Source: Carettochelys insculpta (taxonomy: Eukaryota; Chordata; Testudines; Carettochelyidae). From it: a DNA stretch of 64,000 bases. The DNA is taken from positions 224,481,501 through 224,545,500 of the forward strand of contig NC_134137.1 in the NCBI RefSeq assembly GCF_033958435.1, in the 5' to 3' direction. Position 1 is the first letter of the stretch. Each line of letters starts with the position of its first letter. A model generated the notes under the pieces. The model was not told where the DNA came from, did no database searches, and saw nothing but the letters and a program-made list of their open reading frames with translations. This document shows positions 10,637 through 22,162 of this stretch, piece by piece. Position numbers and translations under genes: made by a program.

Positions 10637-12255
10637 TTATCATAGAATCTCCAAATTCTAGGGCTGGAAGGGACCTCAGGAGGTCATCTAGTTCAGCCCC
10701 TTGCCTAATGCAGGATCAACCCCATCTAAACCATCACAGCCATGAATATGTCAAGCCAGGACTTAAAAATCTTTGGGGATGGAGATTCCAGCACCTCTCT
10801 TGTTAACGCATTCCAGTCCTTCACCTCCCTTCCGGTGAAATAGTCTTTCCTAATATCCAACGTACACCTCTCCCACTCTAACTTCAGACCATTGCTCCTT
10901 GTTTTGTCATCTGTCACCATGGAGAACAGTCTCTCTCCATCCTCTTTAGGGCTCCCTGTCAGAAAATTGAAGACTGCTATCAAATCGCCCCTCAGTCTTC
11001 TCTTCTGCAAACTAAATAAGCCCAAATCTCTCCGCCTCTACTCACAGGTCATGTGCTCCAGAAAACTAATCATTTTTGTTGCCCTCCACTGAACCCTCTC
11101 CAATGCATCCCCATCCTTTCAATACTGGGGGGGGAGCAGAAGAGGATGCAATGCTCCACATGAGGCCTCACCAGAGCCTAGTAGAGGGGAATAATAACTT
11201 CCCTAGATCTGCTGGAAATGCTTCTCCTAATGCAACCCAATATGCCATTAGCCTTCTTAGCTACAAAGGCACACTGTTGACTCATATCCATTACAGTTGC
11301 ATCCACTGTAATCTCCAGGTCCTTTTCTGTTGTACTGCTATTTAGCTGGTCAGTCCCCAGCCTGTAACCATGCTTGGGGTTCTTCAATCCCAAGTGCAGG
11401 ACTCTGCACTGTCCTTATTTAACCTCATCAGATTTCTTTTGGACCAATCCTCCAGTTTGTCTAGGTCACTCTGGACCTTATCACTACACTCCAATGTAGC
11501 TACCTGACCCCCTGCCTTAGTATAATCTGCAAATTTGCTGAGGGTGCAATCCATCCTTTCATCCAGGACATTAATAAAGATGTTGAATTGTACTGGACCT
11601 AGAACTGGTACATGAGGCACTCCACTTGAAACCGACTGCCAACCAGACACTGAACCATTGACTGCTACCCGTTAGGCCCATCTGTCAAGCCAGATTTTTA
11701 TCTATCTTACAGTCCACGTATCCAATCCATACTTCCTTAATTTACAGGCAAGAATATTGTGGGAGACTGTATCAAAAGTTTTTTCTAAAGTCAAGGTATA
11801 TCCCATCCACTGTCTTCCCCATTGCCGCAGAGCCAGTTACCTCGTCATAGAAGCTAATCAGATTGGTCAGGCACAACTTGCCCTTGGTGAATCCATGTTG
11901 AATACTCTTGATCACTTTCCCCTCTTCAAAGTGCTTTGAAATGGATTCCTTGAGGATTCTCCCTGTGATTTTTCCAAGAACTATGGTGAGGCTGACCAGT
12001 CTATAGTTACCTGGATTGTCCTTCATTCCTTTTTTGAAGATGGGCACTACATTTGCCTTTTTCCAATCATCCAGGACCTCTCCTGATAGACACGAGTTTT
12101 CAAATATAATAGCCAAAGCTTCTGCAATGATATACGCCAATTCCCTCAGTAGCTTTGGATGCATTAAATCCAGACCCATGGGTTTGTGTGCGACTAGCTT
12201 TTCTAACCCTGTACATGTCAGGATGAAGTGGTTGCATCCCAAGTCAGGCTTAGGA
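10637..12255 (-). pseudogene. CR1 LINE, 5'-truncated, with decayed reverse transcriptase
   Basis: On the minus strand successive open pieces match the order of a CR1 ORF2 C-terminal half. Residues at 12242-11772 hold the fingers/palm start (HKPMGLDLMHPKLLRELA, then VVPIFKKG, NYRLVSLT and DGIYLDFRKNF). The piece at 11650-11384 includes SGVPHVPVLGPVQFNIFIN and the catalytic block, which reads KFADYTK where active CR1 has FADDTK. Pieces at 11393-11178 and 11025-10726 continue the thumb and C-terminal region. The frame is broken at least three times, so it is inactive. The 3' end (ATAGAATC complement at 10640) carries the usual CR1 tail; the 5' end at about 12255 is a truncation. Confidence 0.93.
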
Positions 12256-13530
12256 GCAGGTGGTCATGGCACTTGTCTTGTGGGCCAGAAGTCCTAGCTA
12301 TGGATTCTTTCCCAGACGAGTAAATGAAATGTTTTCCACAAAGCTTGCCAGTGCATTAAACAAAAGCACTAGCCCTTATGTTTGGAAATCTGCTTCTAAT
12401 ATGTGTATGGCTTAGCCAAGAAAATGAGTTTGATAGGTCTCAACACTATCAAAAAGATATGTTTGCTAACATCACAAGGCAGCCAGGCAATTTGTCAGGA
12501 CTGGCGTTCACTATTAAAAAGTGAAGTGGGGCTGGAATAGCAGGGGGCTGCAGGGCAGGAGTGAAGGGCACTGGCAGAGCTGTGTGGGGAGCCCAGGGCT
12601 GGAATAGCAGGGGGCTGCAGGGCAGGAATGGCCCAATTTACAGAATTTTTTCTCTTTTCTCCACCTTTAACACAGGGGACAATCTCACAGCCCTACTCAT
12701 CACTACTGCAAACAGGGCAAGTCCACTGAAGTCAACAGAGTTGTGCTTGCCCAAGTCAGCAGCAAACCATACGCCAAATTCTTCTCTTGCATCCAAGTAG
12801 CTCCCCAAAAAAGAACAGAATTTGTCCCAGGAGTCTTGGTTTATATCTGTTCTCACTCTCTTTTACACCTTCTGAAGTGACCATACAGCTGACAGACCCA
12901 ATGAAACCAACCAGCCCCCATGCTCTCATCCTCTTCTGTTATTTGCAGCTTGCTCTTCTGGCATATTTCACCTCTATGAGCTGTCCTGTCTTCCCCTGTG
13001 AGACAACTTACCTCCTTCTCCCTCTCCCCCTTCCCTTTCTTTTCCATCCTATCACACTCATCAGTCTGCTGTCTGAACTCCTTTTTCTTTTTTTGTCAAT
13101 GATTGCAATGGCATTATGCTAGTTTTGGACATGTTTATTCAAAACTCTCCCTGAGTCTTGGCTCCTAGTAGCAGTTCCTCCTGTGTCATTCACCTCCTCC
13201 ACCAGGATAAACACTCAAAAGAGCTAGAGATGGGGTCAAACCACAGTTCTAAGTCAGAATCTTTGCCCAAAAGAATTTGGGAAGATTGGATCTATACCCG
13301 GATGAGGACTTTGCATCTAGCCTCATCTCTATGCTTGGCTAAACTAAGGCCCCAGACTTCTATATCTCTGAACTCCAAGGAGACACCAGTCAATGTGATC
13401 TCAATCTAAACTTTACGTTGGGTTCAATGCCAGTTAGAGTGCATTTAGGATAAGCTTGTGTTTTCACCTTCCAGATGTCCTCCTCTAGGTAGGGTGCTAA
13501 TTCTGGTATAGCCCCATCTTCATCAGTGGA
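12256..13530. other. Unassigned sequence, with a two-unit minisatellite
   Basis: No gene is recognised. A 32-base unit is present twice (12529-12627). Around 12700-12780 a CCACTGAAGTCAACAG block recalls the short hairpin repeats seen elsewhere. The 111-residue frame at 12787-13122 is pyrimidine-rich and has no domain. Confidence 0.4.
12529..12627 (+). repeat. Two-copy tandem repeat, period about 67
   Basis: The 32-base unit beginning GGGCTGGAATAGCAGGGG is identical at 12529-12560 and 12596-12627. A period of 67 bases and complete identity point to a recent local duplication or a minisatellite seed. Confidence 0.9.
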
Positions 13531-13532
13531 TA

Positions 13533-13726
13533 GGGTTACCGTATGTGAACTTTCAGAAAAACAGGACACCCATAAGTGGGAGCATATCTGTATCTACCAA
13601 CTCACGTTGTATTAATGTACTAGATATGCTATAACACATTAATACAATATGAGTTGGTAGACACTGATACAAATATGTTCCCTCTCACAGATACAGATAC
13701 ATGCCCTCTTTTTTATATAGTAACCC
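13533..13726. mobile_element. TA-flanked foldback MITE
   Basis: The ends are GGGTTACCG (13533) and GTAACCC (to 13726), each next to TA, as expected of a Tc1/mariner-type target. The interior folds on itself: a 26-base arm from TCTACCAACTCACG (13593-13618) pairs at 24 of 26 positions with 13636-13661, leaving a 17-base loop. Pairing continues outwards through GGGAGCATATCTGTAT and its counterpart. There is no coding capacity. Confidence 0.72.
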
Positions 13727-13728
13727 TA

Positions 13729-16700
13729 GCAGAGTAACTGAGAGCAAAGTCATTTCCTTTGTGTCATGAGATGGCATAACAGCTTCATGAGGCAAGGATG
13801 CCACACAGATCTCAAAGATAGTCAAAGACTCTTCATCATCTGGAAGACAGGCTTGTTGCAACTGACCATATTCTGTGATTACCTTAATTGCAGCTCATTA
13901 GAAAATAGTCCTTAGCTCTCTGCTCTGTTACTATATTTAGGACATTCAGTGGAACAAACTCTGCCTTTCTTGGGTGGGAATTCTCATGCTTCAGAGGGTT
14001 GCCTGTATTTTAAGATGGGCTTAGGAAGCCATACAATTGCCATTTCTAAACCCAGGCTTGTTGGATTCCATCTTGTTAGTAAGACAGGCTGGAACCAGAG
14101 CAGACCATGTTGCCTCTGAGTTTTAATGATATTTGACATTTTCGGCTTCAGTCTCTCTCCCAACAAGTGACAATGTGTGTGACTAGAGTGAAGCAAAACA
14201 AATGGTTTTTGCTTGTTTGGTGGCTGAAACAGAATCACCTGAAAAGAACTGTTTTAAGTGATTTCAGAATGGATTCTCTTGCCCTACTGGCAAAACTTTA
14301 AAAAAAATAATCATTGAACCCAGAATGACTTTTTTCCCATTTTTTTTACTCAGATTGTTAGCTTTTGCTAAAGTTTAATATGAAACATGATTACTGTGAA
14401 AAGTTAAAACATTTTGTTCAGAAAATATCAACATGAACCATTGAGAGTTTTATATTTAGCCTAAATGATTTGCTGAAATTGAACCAAATTTGTGAATGCT
14501 TTTGGTTGACCCAAAATTTAATTTTTGGCAAATAAACTATTGGTTTGAAAACTTGGGCTCAGCTCACCCTGTCTCACTGGCAGCACGGGTACCTAATGTG
14601 CCCCCATTCTGCTTTTCCTCTGGCTTGACAGTGCAAGGAGAATCATTACTAAGCCTGTTGTTTGAATATTAGGCACTGTCACCCCAAACTGCATTTGGCT
14701 GGCCACACATAGCTAATGTATTGGGCATCATCAGCCTCCCTCATTACAGGCAAAAGAGCCAGAAATCATGAAAACCCTGTGTAACTGAATATTCTGACAT
14801 GAACTGAAGTCTTCTCAGCTCAACCTGATATCCCCCACCAGGTATGTCTCTCTCCTCCATCCTCTCCTCCACTCCAGACTTTGTTTCAGAAAAGGATTTT
14901 TTCCAGTGTTCACCTGAGAATGGAGATCTCCAAGAAGGACTTCTAAAACTTTAATCCAAAACTCATCTTCCTTGCTTTCCTTCTGTTGTGCTTTGCTCCA
15001 GCTCATCTTCTCTCTCTGTTCTTCAACCTCACCTCTGCCCATCTCTCTCTGTTTCTCTCCCCTCCCCATTACTCTTTGTATCTTCCTCTCCCCTCCATGC
15101 TTTTTTGTTCCCAACATCCTCTATTGTTCTTCCTCTCTGTCCCTCACCAACCTTAGCTTGCCTTTCTGTGGTATTTTAAAGAAATAAAAATAAAGACTCT
15201 GCCTATGCATGTAAGTGAAATACACCTCCTGTGGTATTTTTAGATCTAAAAAAAAAAAAAAAAGGCCCCAAGTTTCAGTCAAGATCACTTTACCTAGAAA
15301 GCATCAACAGAGAGACTTGTACCAGTTAGGGACACATATTTAGTTTGCATTGTTCTGACCCACTTTGTGTACAAATTGTAGCACCAATAACCACTGTCTC
15401 ATCTCTCCTTCATGGATCCTGCACCAGGGATAAGCCTGAATGATACACTTCAGATACAGATTAATAAAATGAAATCCTACCACACCAGAACACAGAAAGG
15501 TCTCAGATCTAAAATTTTGGTTCAGGCCATTATGCAACTCAAAGCCATTTTCTTGAAATCTGGGGAGAGAACAGTGTTACACTTTAATCTTCCTCACTCC
15601 AAAAGTTCATATTTAGGCTTGAGATTTCGATCTGACATTGAACCCATCCCCACCAACAACTCCAAAACCAAGTAATAGAACTAATGTTTGCTTTTGTTAA
15701 TCCCTTCCCCACTGTGTTCATCTCATCATGAGAAGCTTGTCTCTTAAATTAACCAATGGAATACACCACCTTTTAAATAGCGATTTATAATCACACATCT
15801 CAACATCTCTCCCATTCTCACAGAAACATTGGAAATGTTGACTGAATTCTTTGATCTAGCTAGGTCTATGTGAAGTATCCTACAATTCTGACAATACTTC
15901 AGAGGAAGCCATCATTCCAGTTTATCATGGACATGGCTAAATATGCAACGTCTTGGGGGAAAACCTTGCCTTTCTGTTCCTGCCCTTCGGCAGAATTCCA
16001 CAGGCTGACTTATAACTTGATTGGGATCACAGCAGCTTTAGGACACCTAATCCATGGGAAGAGCAAACAACTCGCCCACCACTCACACCCATATAAAAGC
16101 TTACTCAGCTGACAAGAAGCTGTTTTGTGACATGCATCCCATATCAAGGAGGAGGTTCATCACACAAAATTAATCTTTGGTGAAGGTAGCAGGAGTAGTG
16201 GTATAAGCTCTTGTAGTAGTGAGCTATGTTATTAGCTAAAATATGATGAGAGCTGGTTGAAGAATGGCATTCCCACTATGTTCCATCAAATCTATTTTGA
16301 GCAGCTCTAGTTGCAATTCACAGGCACCATGGTGTCCCATGGATGTCACAATGGCCATAGCGGTTATGGACTGCATACCAAGTGAAAGCTCTCCATTGAA
16401 GAGACTGTAGCTTCCTTTATCTGCATTCAGTGCTTAGCCCAACAGGATCTGAGCAACAATGTAATTTTGATGCTGAAGACAATGTAGGAGGAGGAAGAAG
16501 AGGAAATCACGTGTTGGATGAGAACATTCTGTTGGCTTTCGCAATGAACATTCCCATGCTGCAGATTAAGAAATGTGAATGAGATGTCTGTTGGGATACA
16601 CTGAGCTTTGATACTGCTGTAATTAGAGCTGGGTAAATTATGGATGGCTTGGTTGGCTGAGAATTCCAAAAATTTGTTTCAGATCCAACCAAAAACTGAG

Positions 16701-16765
16701 TATTTTAGAATGTTCTGCAGAAAGAGTTAGAAAAAATGTGTGTGTGGTGAGGGGGGCAGGATTGC
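13729..16765. other. Unassigned, AT-rich sequence with one possible old DNA element
   Basis: No gene is recognised. Around 14390-14575 the sequence, ending in CTTGGGCTCAGCTCACCC, is reminiscent of AT-rich elements with AGAGCTGRGT-like ends such as 39462-39840. A 15-A run is at about 15248-15263. The pyrimidine-rich frame pair at 14972-15187 (leucine/serine-rich) is a composition effect rather than a signal peptide gene. Confidence 0.4.
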
Positions 16766-17157
16766 CAACATGATGAGCTCATCTACACTAGCTCCCTCCT
16801 TCAAAAGGGGCCTCTAAGTGAACTCGATTGGAGAATAGCAATGAGGTGCCGCACTGCATATGCAGCACATCATTAGCTTAATTCCCACTGTGTGAACTTT
16901 GAAGTACCCACGTAACTTCAAAGTTCCCTTACTCCCAAAATGTTTTGGGAGTAAGGGCACTTTGAATTTACACAGGTACTTGAAAATGCCCACAGATACA
17001 CTGCTTGCCGCCGCTATAACTTCGAAGTTCACACAGCAGGAATTATGTTAATAAGGTTCTGCATGTGCAGTGCGGCACCTCATTGCTATTCTCCTATCAG
17101 GCTCATTTACATGACCTTTCAAAAGAGGGAGCTAGTGTAGACGAGCCCATCATGTTG
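16766..17157. mobile_element. Foldback MITE, 392 bp, near-complete palindrome
   Basis: The two halves are reverse complements of each other through almost the whole length. CAACATGATG (16766-16775) pairs with CATCATGTTG (17148-17157), the CATCTACACTAGCTCCCTCC block pairs with its counterpart before 17141, and the centre near 16941 is CTCCCAAAATGTTTTGGGAG. Its inner TCTACACTAGC end motif ties it to the GTCTACAC group of elements here. No convincing target duplication is visible, and there is no gene. Confidence 0.82.
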
Positions 17158-17539
17158 TTCAACACAAAATGAAATGTTTTATTTAGACTCCAAGCACTTT
17201 TAAATGTTTATTAACACTAATGAAAAGACATTTTTAAATAAAATGGTATTTTAAATTAGAAAACTGAAACTTTTTTGAAAATATAACAAATTATTTCTTT
17301 TTTGAAGATACTTTTGTTTTATCTGTTCAGCTGAAATAATTGAGTGAAATCAACATGAATTCACAAAATATTTTGCCGTTGCCAAACTTGCATTTTTTTC
17401 TGGAATAAAGTTTCAGTTCAGAAATGTTGCACAGCTGTTGTAATTCCTTTATGGTGGGAATATGAATTACTGTATGTCAGCATTTGCAAGCTGTAAACAC
17501 CAATGAATGAGAGTTGTGTTGAGTCATAAATGGATAACC
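17158..17539. other. AT-rich spacer
   Basis: AT-rich sequence with TTTTTGAAAATATAAC-type stretches that may derive from another old DNA element. No ends are clear and no coding potential is seen. Confidence 0.35.
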
Positions 17540-17768
17540 AGGAGTAATGAGATGACAGTCAATGGTCTCAAATTGTAACAGTAATGAGGAAAGCATCACA
17601 GAAAAGGTGTGTTTCCAGTGGGGTTCCACTGGAATTGGTTTCTGGATCTATATTATTTAACATGTTTATCAATGACATGGATGAAAACATAAAATCACCA
17701 CTAATAACGTTTGCAGACAACACAAATATTAGGGGACAGCTAAAAAAATAAGGAAGACAAGTCACTGA
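17540..17768 (+). mobile_element. CR1 LINE, left part (interrupted)
   Basis: This segment corresponds to the CR1 reverse-transcriptase region around the GVPQGS motif and the catalytic segment: GTGGGGTTCCACTGG (17616) reads as the GVP start, then TTTAACATGTTTATCAATGA and TTTGCAGACAACACAAATAT. The last would encode F-A-D-N-T, so the second catalytic aspartate is lost. It breaks off at 17768, and the same element resumes at 18176. Confidence 0.82.
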
Positions 17769-18175
17769 AGCTACAGCTACACAGCAGCATTATTCCAAAA
17801 TAACCCATTCCACAATAGCTGTTCCAAAATACGTTATTTTGAAATAACAGAGCTAAACACAAGAATTCATTTCAAAATAGCACCCAACTATTTCAAAACA
17901 GCATGTCCGGACACATAGTCCAGAACAGTGCCATTGGGTGCCTTTAGGGCTTATTTCAAAATAGCGCTATTTCATGTCGGAACAGCACTCATTTCAAAAT
18001 AGCTATTTTGAAATATTTCATTATTCCTCCTGCAATGAGGTTTACAGAAGTCAAAATAACGTTGCAACTATTTTGAATTTATTTCAAAATATCATGTGTG
18101 TAGCGTAGATGCTCACAAAGTTATCTTGAAGCAACAGCTGTTATTTTGAAATAACTTTGCTGTGTAGATGTACCC
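17769..18175. mobile_element. Inverted-repeat DNA element inside a CR1
   Basis: The ends AGCTACAGCTACACAGCAGC (17769) and, on the opposite strand, GGGTACATCTACACAGCA (from 18175) are imperfect inverted repeats of the GTCTACAC group. The interior is rich in ATTTCAAAATAG and its complement. It splits a CR1 whose two halves are otherwise collinear. The neighbouring triplets TGA and AGA do not match exactly. Confidence 0.78.
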
Positions 18176-19042
18176 AGATCAAAAAAAAAAAAGATGTGGG
18201 GTGCCTGCTATTCTGGGTGCCTGCAAACCATGTGCTGTTTAATAGGGTTAAATGCAAATATATCCATCTAGGAACAAAGAATGTTGCCATACTTACAGGG
18301 TGGGGGTCTGTGTCCTGAGAAGCAGAGACTCTAGAAAGATTTGGAGCTTATGCTGGCTAATCAGCTGGGCATGTGCTCTTGTGTGATGCTGTTGCCAAAA
18401 AAGTTTATGTGAGCCTGGGCTGCATAAATTGGGGAAATTTGAATAGGATATTAATCTCTGTATTTAGCATTGGTGCAACAACTGCTGGAATATTGGGTCC
18501 AGCTTCAGTGTTCACAATTCAAGCAAAATAATGATACAGTTAGAGAGGCTTCAGTGAAGTGCTACAAGGATGACTAAAGGAGTAAAAACATGCCTGGTAA
18601 TGACAGACTAGTGATGCCCAGGATATTTACATTAACAATGAGAAGGTTAAGGAGTGACTTGCTCACTCAAGTCCCTGCATGGGGAGCAGTTTAACAATGG
18701 GCTCTTCAGTATAGCAGAGAATTGTATGAGATGATCCAATGATTGGAAGAAAAAGCTAGACAAATTCAGATGGGAAATAAGGCACACATTTTTTATGGTG
18801 AAAGGAGTTTAACCAGCAGAACAATTTATCAAGGATGATGGTGGAGTCTTCATCACTTACAGTTTTCAACCAAGATTGAATTTTTTGTTGTTGTTGTTGT
18901 TGTTGTTGTTTTTTGTTTGTGTTTTGTTTTTCCCAAATGATCTGTCCTGTGAATTATTTTGGGGAAGTTCTGTGACTGGTGTTACACAGGAGGTCAGACT
19001 AGGGGACCACTGTGGTCCCTTCTGCCCTTGGAATCTATATTG
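18176..19042 (+). mobile_element. CR1 LINE, right part to the 3' end
   Basis: After a short A run the CR1 resumes with GGTTAAATGCAAATATATCC and ATCTAGGAACAAAGAATGTT, then the regions for the CR1 ORF2 C-terminus (AGACAAATTCAGATGGGAAA). It finishes with the characteristic 3' block GAATTATTTTGGGGAAGTTC (18951-18970) and GGTCCCTTCTGCCCTTGGAA (19014-19033). Several stops and small deletions make it non-functional. A TTG microsatellite has expanded inside it. Confidence 0.88.
18886..18910 (+). repeat. (TTG)n microsatellite
   Basis: About eight TTG units lie in the CR1 3' region, where related copies have a simple T-rich stretch. It expanded after the CR1 inserted. Confidence 0.95.
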
Positions 19043-21891
19043 CACAGAAGAAAATTGAAGCTGAATTTCAGGGTATGCTTCCTGAAAGTGAGATAATGTA
19101 TTAGAGCATGTAATGTTTTCCCAAGCAAAGTTGTGGAAGCCCCATTGCTTGCGGCATACAGGCCTGGACTGGGGATTATGAAGTATGATGTCCTGTCAGG
19201 CCATGTCCAACTCTCTGACTCCTTGAGTATTGCTGGCCCCTTTCTGCAGTCCCCTTTGGTTGGATGGAGTATTGGCACCCCAAGGACATCGCAGGGGTTA
19301 AGTGCTTAACATCCCCCTCACAGGAAAACACCTTTAACAATTCAATTTGATCTTTCCCAGGGATTACCACGGAGGACCTACTGCCACTGTAGTGAAATGT
19401 GAGACTGTAATAAATGATTTCACTGTAAGAGATTTTAACTGTCATACGCATCAAAATGGCTTTGCAACGGTTATGAGTAGATTTAACTCAAAAGCTTGAC
19501 AGGCCCAGGCACTCGCCAGCACATTGAATGATTCAGTAATGATAGCGTACATACCTCCCCAGGGGAGCCCTGCAAGGAAAGACACAGACACTTAAAACAC
19601 ACCTCCTCGTCCCCAGCATCAATGAAGCATCTCTCTTCCTCAGCTACTTTTGGGCAGGGTACCAGGTTTTCTTTCAAAGCATATCAGTAGCATCACTGAG
19701 CAAGGACACAGGGGATGTTCACTGTTCTTTTCTGGAGGTCTGTGACAAGGCTTCCTCCATTCAACTGATGCTATTCTCTCTTTCTCTCTCCCCTCCATTC
19801 ATCTGATTTTACTGTCCCCCAGCTCCCCCAATTCATCCCAGCTATCTTTCATTCTAGGTTTTTATATCACATCCAAAACTATGACTATTCCAGTGAGGTC
19901 CTGGCAGAAGCAGGATCCATCATCAGGAAATGGAGGTTACCCGGCTCACATCTTGTGCCATGGCAGAGCGTGAACCAGGCGGCTCACATCTACATTATGA
20001 AGGACAGAATATCCTTTCACACAAGAATTCATAATCCCTTGATGAGATGATGGAACGCATCCCAGTGGTTAAGGATGCAGAACAGTGCTTCCGAGCATCA
20101 CGCTCCGGGTGTTGGAAATGAAGCATATTCAATTTTTGCTGGACAAAAGCTCTTCTGATGTTAAACAGGGATAGTCTTATCTTGGTAACCGGGGTAGGGG
20201 GAGAGATAGCATTCAGCATCCATAATCGAGGCAAGGTTTTGAAAAGAACAGTAGGCAACAAAATAAGTGCCCACATTTTACACCAAACTCACAATGTTGG
20301 GTGGGACAGTTCTGAAAATCTGGCCCTGTACAACCGTCTGCCCTGGCCCTCCAAAATTACTGCACCTTCTTAACACTTTTGGGGTGACAATATACGTACA
20401 TCATTCTTTTTTCATTTTTAAAGATGCCTGAAGCCCTCTCCCTCAGAGGGAGTTGAACATAGCTGGATTATGGTGTAAGTAACAGAGCTGGTATGTTGCA
20501 TGTAAAAATACTTCCACATCACTTAACACTTCACTGCCCTCCATATTTCTAAAACAGTTTGTAACACCAAATTCAAGAACTTATTTTATGGCAATGTATG
20601 ATGGTGGGGTCTCGTGAAAAGATTTTTGGCCATACACTGGGGGTGAATGCTTTACCTACAAGTAGTAAGTCCATAAGTGATTCATTCACGTCACTCAAAC
20701 CATGCTAATGAAACCTAACACTATAGCAGAGTCATTTATTTTGTAGGTACTATGTCTATTACCTAAACCCTTCTTACTGTATTAGGAATGCTTTAGAGAG
20801 CTGTACACATTGCCTTAAGGCCTGATCCAAAGCTCACTGAAGTCAATGGGAGTCTTTTCAAATACTTTTAATGGAGTTTGGATCAGACCCTTAGCCATCA
20901 TTAGTCCAGTTCTGTGGGCCTCAGAGAAAGAGTTTCAATGTATGCATTTAACACATATCTGAAAATTACTTAAAATAGCCTTCTTAAACATTAACAGGGT
21001 GTGACTGTAAAGCCTACTCTACCTTGGGTCTTTCCAAGGCTTTTGGTAAGTGTGCTGTGAGTCTCCCTCTTCTGGTGGGGGACAGCCCTCATTTCTAGCC
21101 TTGCCTGGTCATAAGCTATCAGACTTTAAATCCATCACTAGCCTACCACTGAGTTCTGTCAACAGAACTGGGGAGGTGAGGTGTAAACATGTATATGGGA
21201 AGAAAGGAAACATTTTTCTGTCAGAAACAATTTTTCTTTTAATTCTCTTTCATAGGGCTGCAACTTACAATGAGAAACAGTTAAGCAGCATGGGGAGGGG
21301 GAAGGAAGAGAAAGGATGCAGTCTGGAATAACACTGGTTTCCGCCTGGGGGAGCATGCGCCATGCTCGTGGAAGGGGCGGAGCCTGGGGCTAAAGGGGTG
21401 GGGCTGGGAGCAGCCTGTCTTCAGCAACACCCAGTGTAAGCGGCCCTATGGCAGTTGCAGCCAGGAGAGCGGGGCCCTTTTGCATCTTCTGGGCTTGGGG
21501 CAACTTCCCTCTTTACACCACCCATCAGCAGGCCTGCTCCCAGTAGACACAAACCTGTTGGGCATTGCTGCACTTCTACTGTGGCTTGTCATCAGGAAAC
21601 AATCCTTAATGGAAATTTTTTTAAACCTATAAATATATAACACATATTTTCCTGGACCGATTTTCCAGATACCCCAGAACCTTGAGAAAATTCAATCAAC
21701 TTTGCTTTCAGGAACATTTCCTTTAAATATGAATCCACCAAAGGAAATAGTTCCATGAGAGGTGATGGAGCAGGCAGGGCCACTTTCAAAACACCTCAAT
21801 ACCCAGCATTGGTCTTCAGTTGCTGGTGCAAAGCCTGGGTAATTTCCTACCTGACTCTCACCCTCCCCCCCACTGGAATTCTCTTTTAATA
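19043..21891. other. Unassigned sequence
   Basis: Apart from a 75-base hairpin at 20818-20892, nothing is recognised. Minus-strand frames at 19176-19454 and 18994-19278 have no domain. A GC-rich patch at 21340-21420 (GGGGCGGAGCCTGGGGC at about 21374) has only a few CpGs and is too short to call a promoter. Confidence 0.4.
20818..20892. repeat. Short hairpin repeat, 75 bp
   Basis: TAAGGCCTGATCCAA on the left pairs with TTGGATCAGACCCTTA on the right, around a centre with CACTGAAGTCAATGGGAGTC. It is of the same kind as 915-998 and 32881-32952. Confidence 0.7.
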
Positions 21892-21980
21892 ATAGTGTGG
21901 CTAGTGGTTAGAGCAGGGAACAGGTAGTCAGAACTCCTGACTCCCTATTATCCCACAGTAGAATAACAAGTATTTGCCAG
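21892..21980 (+). mobile_element. MIR-like SINE, 5' part
   Basis: GTGGCTAGTGGTTAGAGCAG (21897-21916) followed by TCAGAACTCCTGACTCCC resembles the tRNA-derived head of MIR-type SINEs, including A-box-like and B-box-like spacing. The core and 3' end are missing or too diverged to follow. Confidence 0.6.
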
Positions 21981-22046
21981 TGGTGTCAGACAATGATAGC
22001 TGCTATGCAATGAGTGTGTTTGTTTACTGACATCTGTATGAAGATC

Positions 22047-22162
22047 AATGTCTTTGAAAATCTGAAGAAGTGGGTCTCAGCCACAAAAACTCATTACCTA
22101 ATAAATAAATGTGTTCGTCTTTAAGGAGCTGCAGGACTTCTTGTTTTTGTAATGTCTTTGAA
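22047..22162 (+). mobile_element. Truncated retroposon copy with 12-bp target duplication
   Basis: The insert at 22059-22150 contains TCTGAAGAAGTGGGTCTCAG and ends in GGACTTCTTGTTTTTGT, which corresponds to one arm of the palindromic repeats at 510-737 and 33247-33495. It is flanked by identical AATGTCTTTGAA at 22047-22058 and 22151-22162. A 12-bp perfect duplication and truncation near the loop are signs of target-primed reverse transcription, so at least this copy moved through RNA. Confidence 0.85.

Noticed and set aside
14972..15187. Leu/Ser/Cys-rich frames resembling a signal peptide or membrane protein
   Set aside because: The DNA is a pyrimidine-rich CTCTCC tract, and two overlapping phases both look hydrophobic for that reason.
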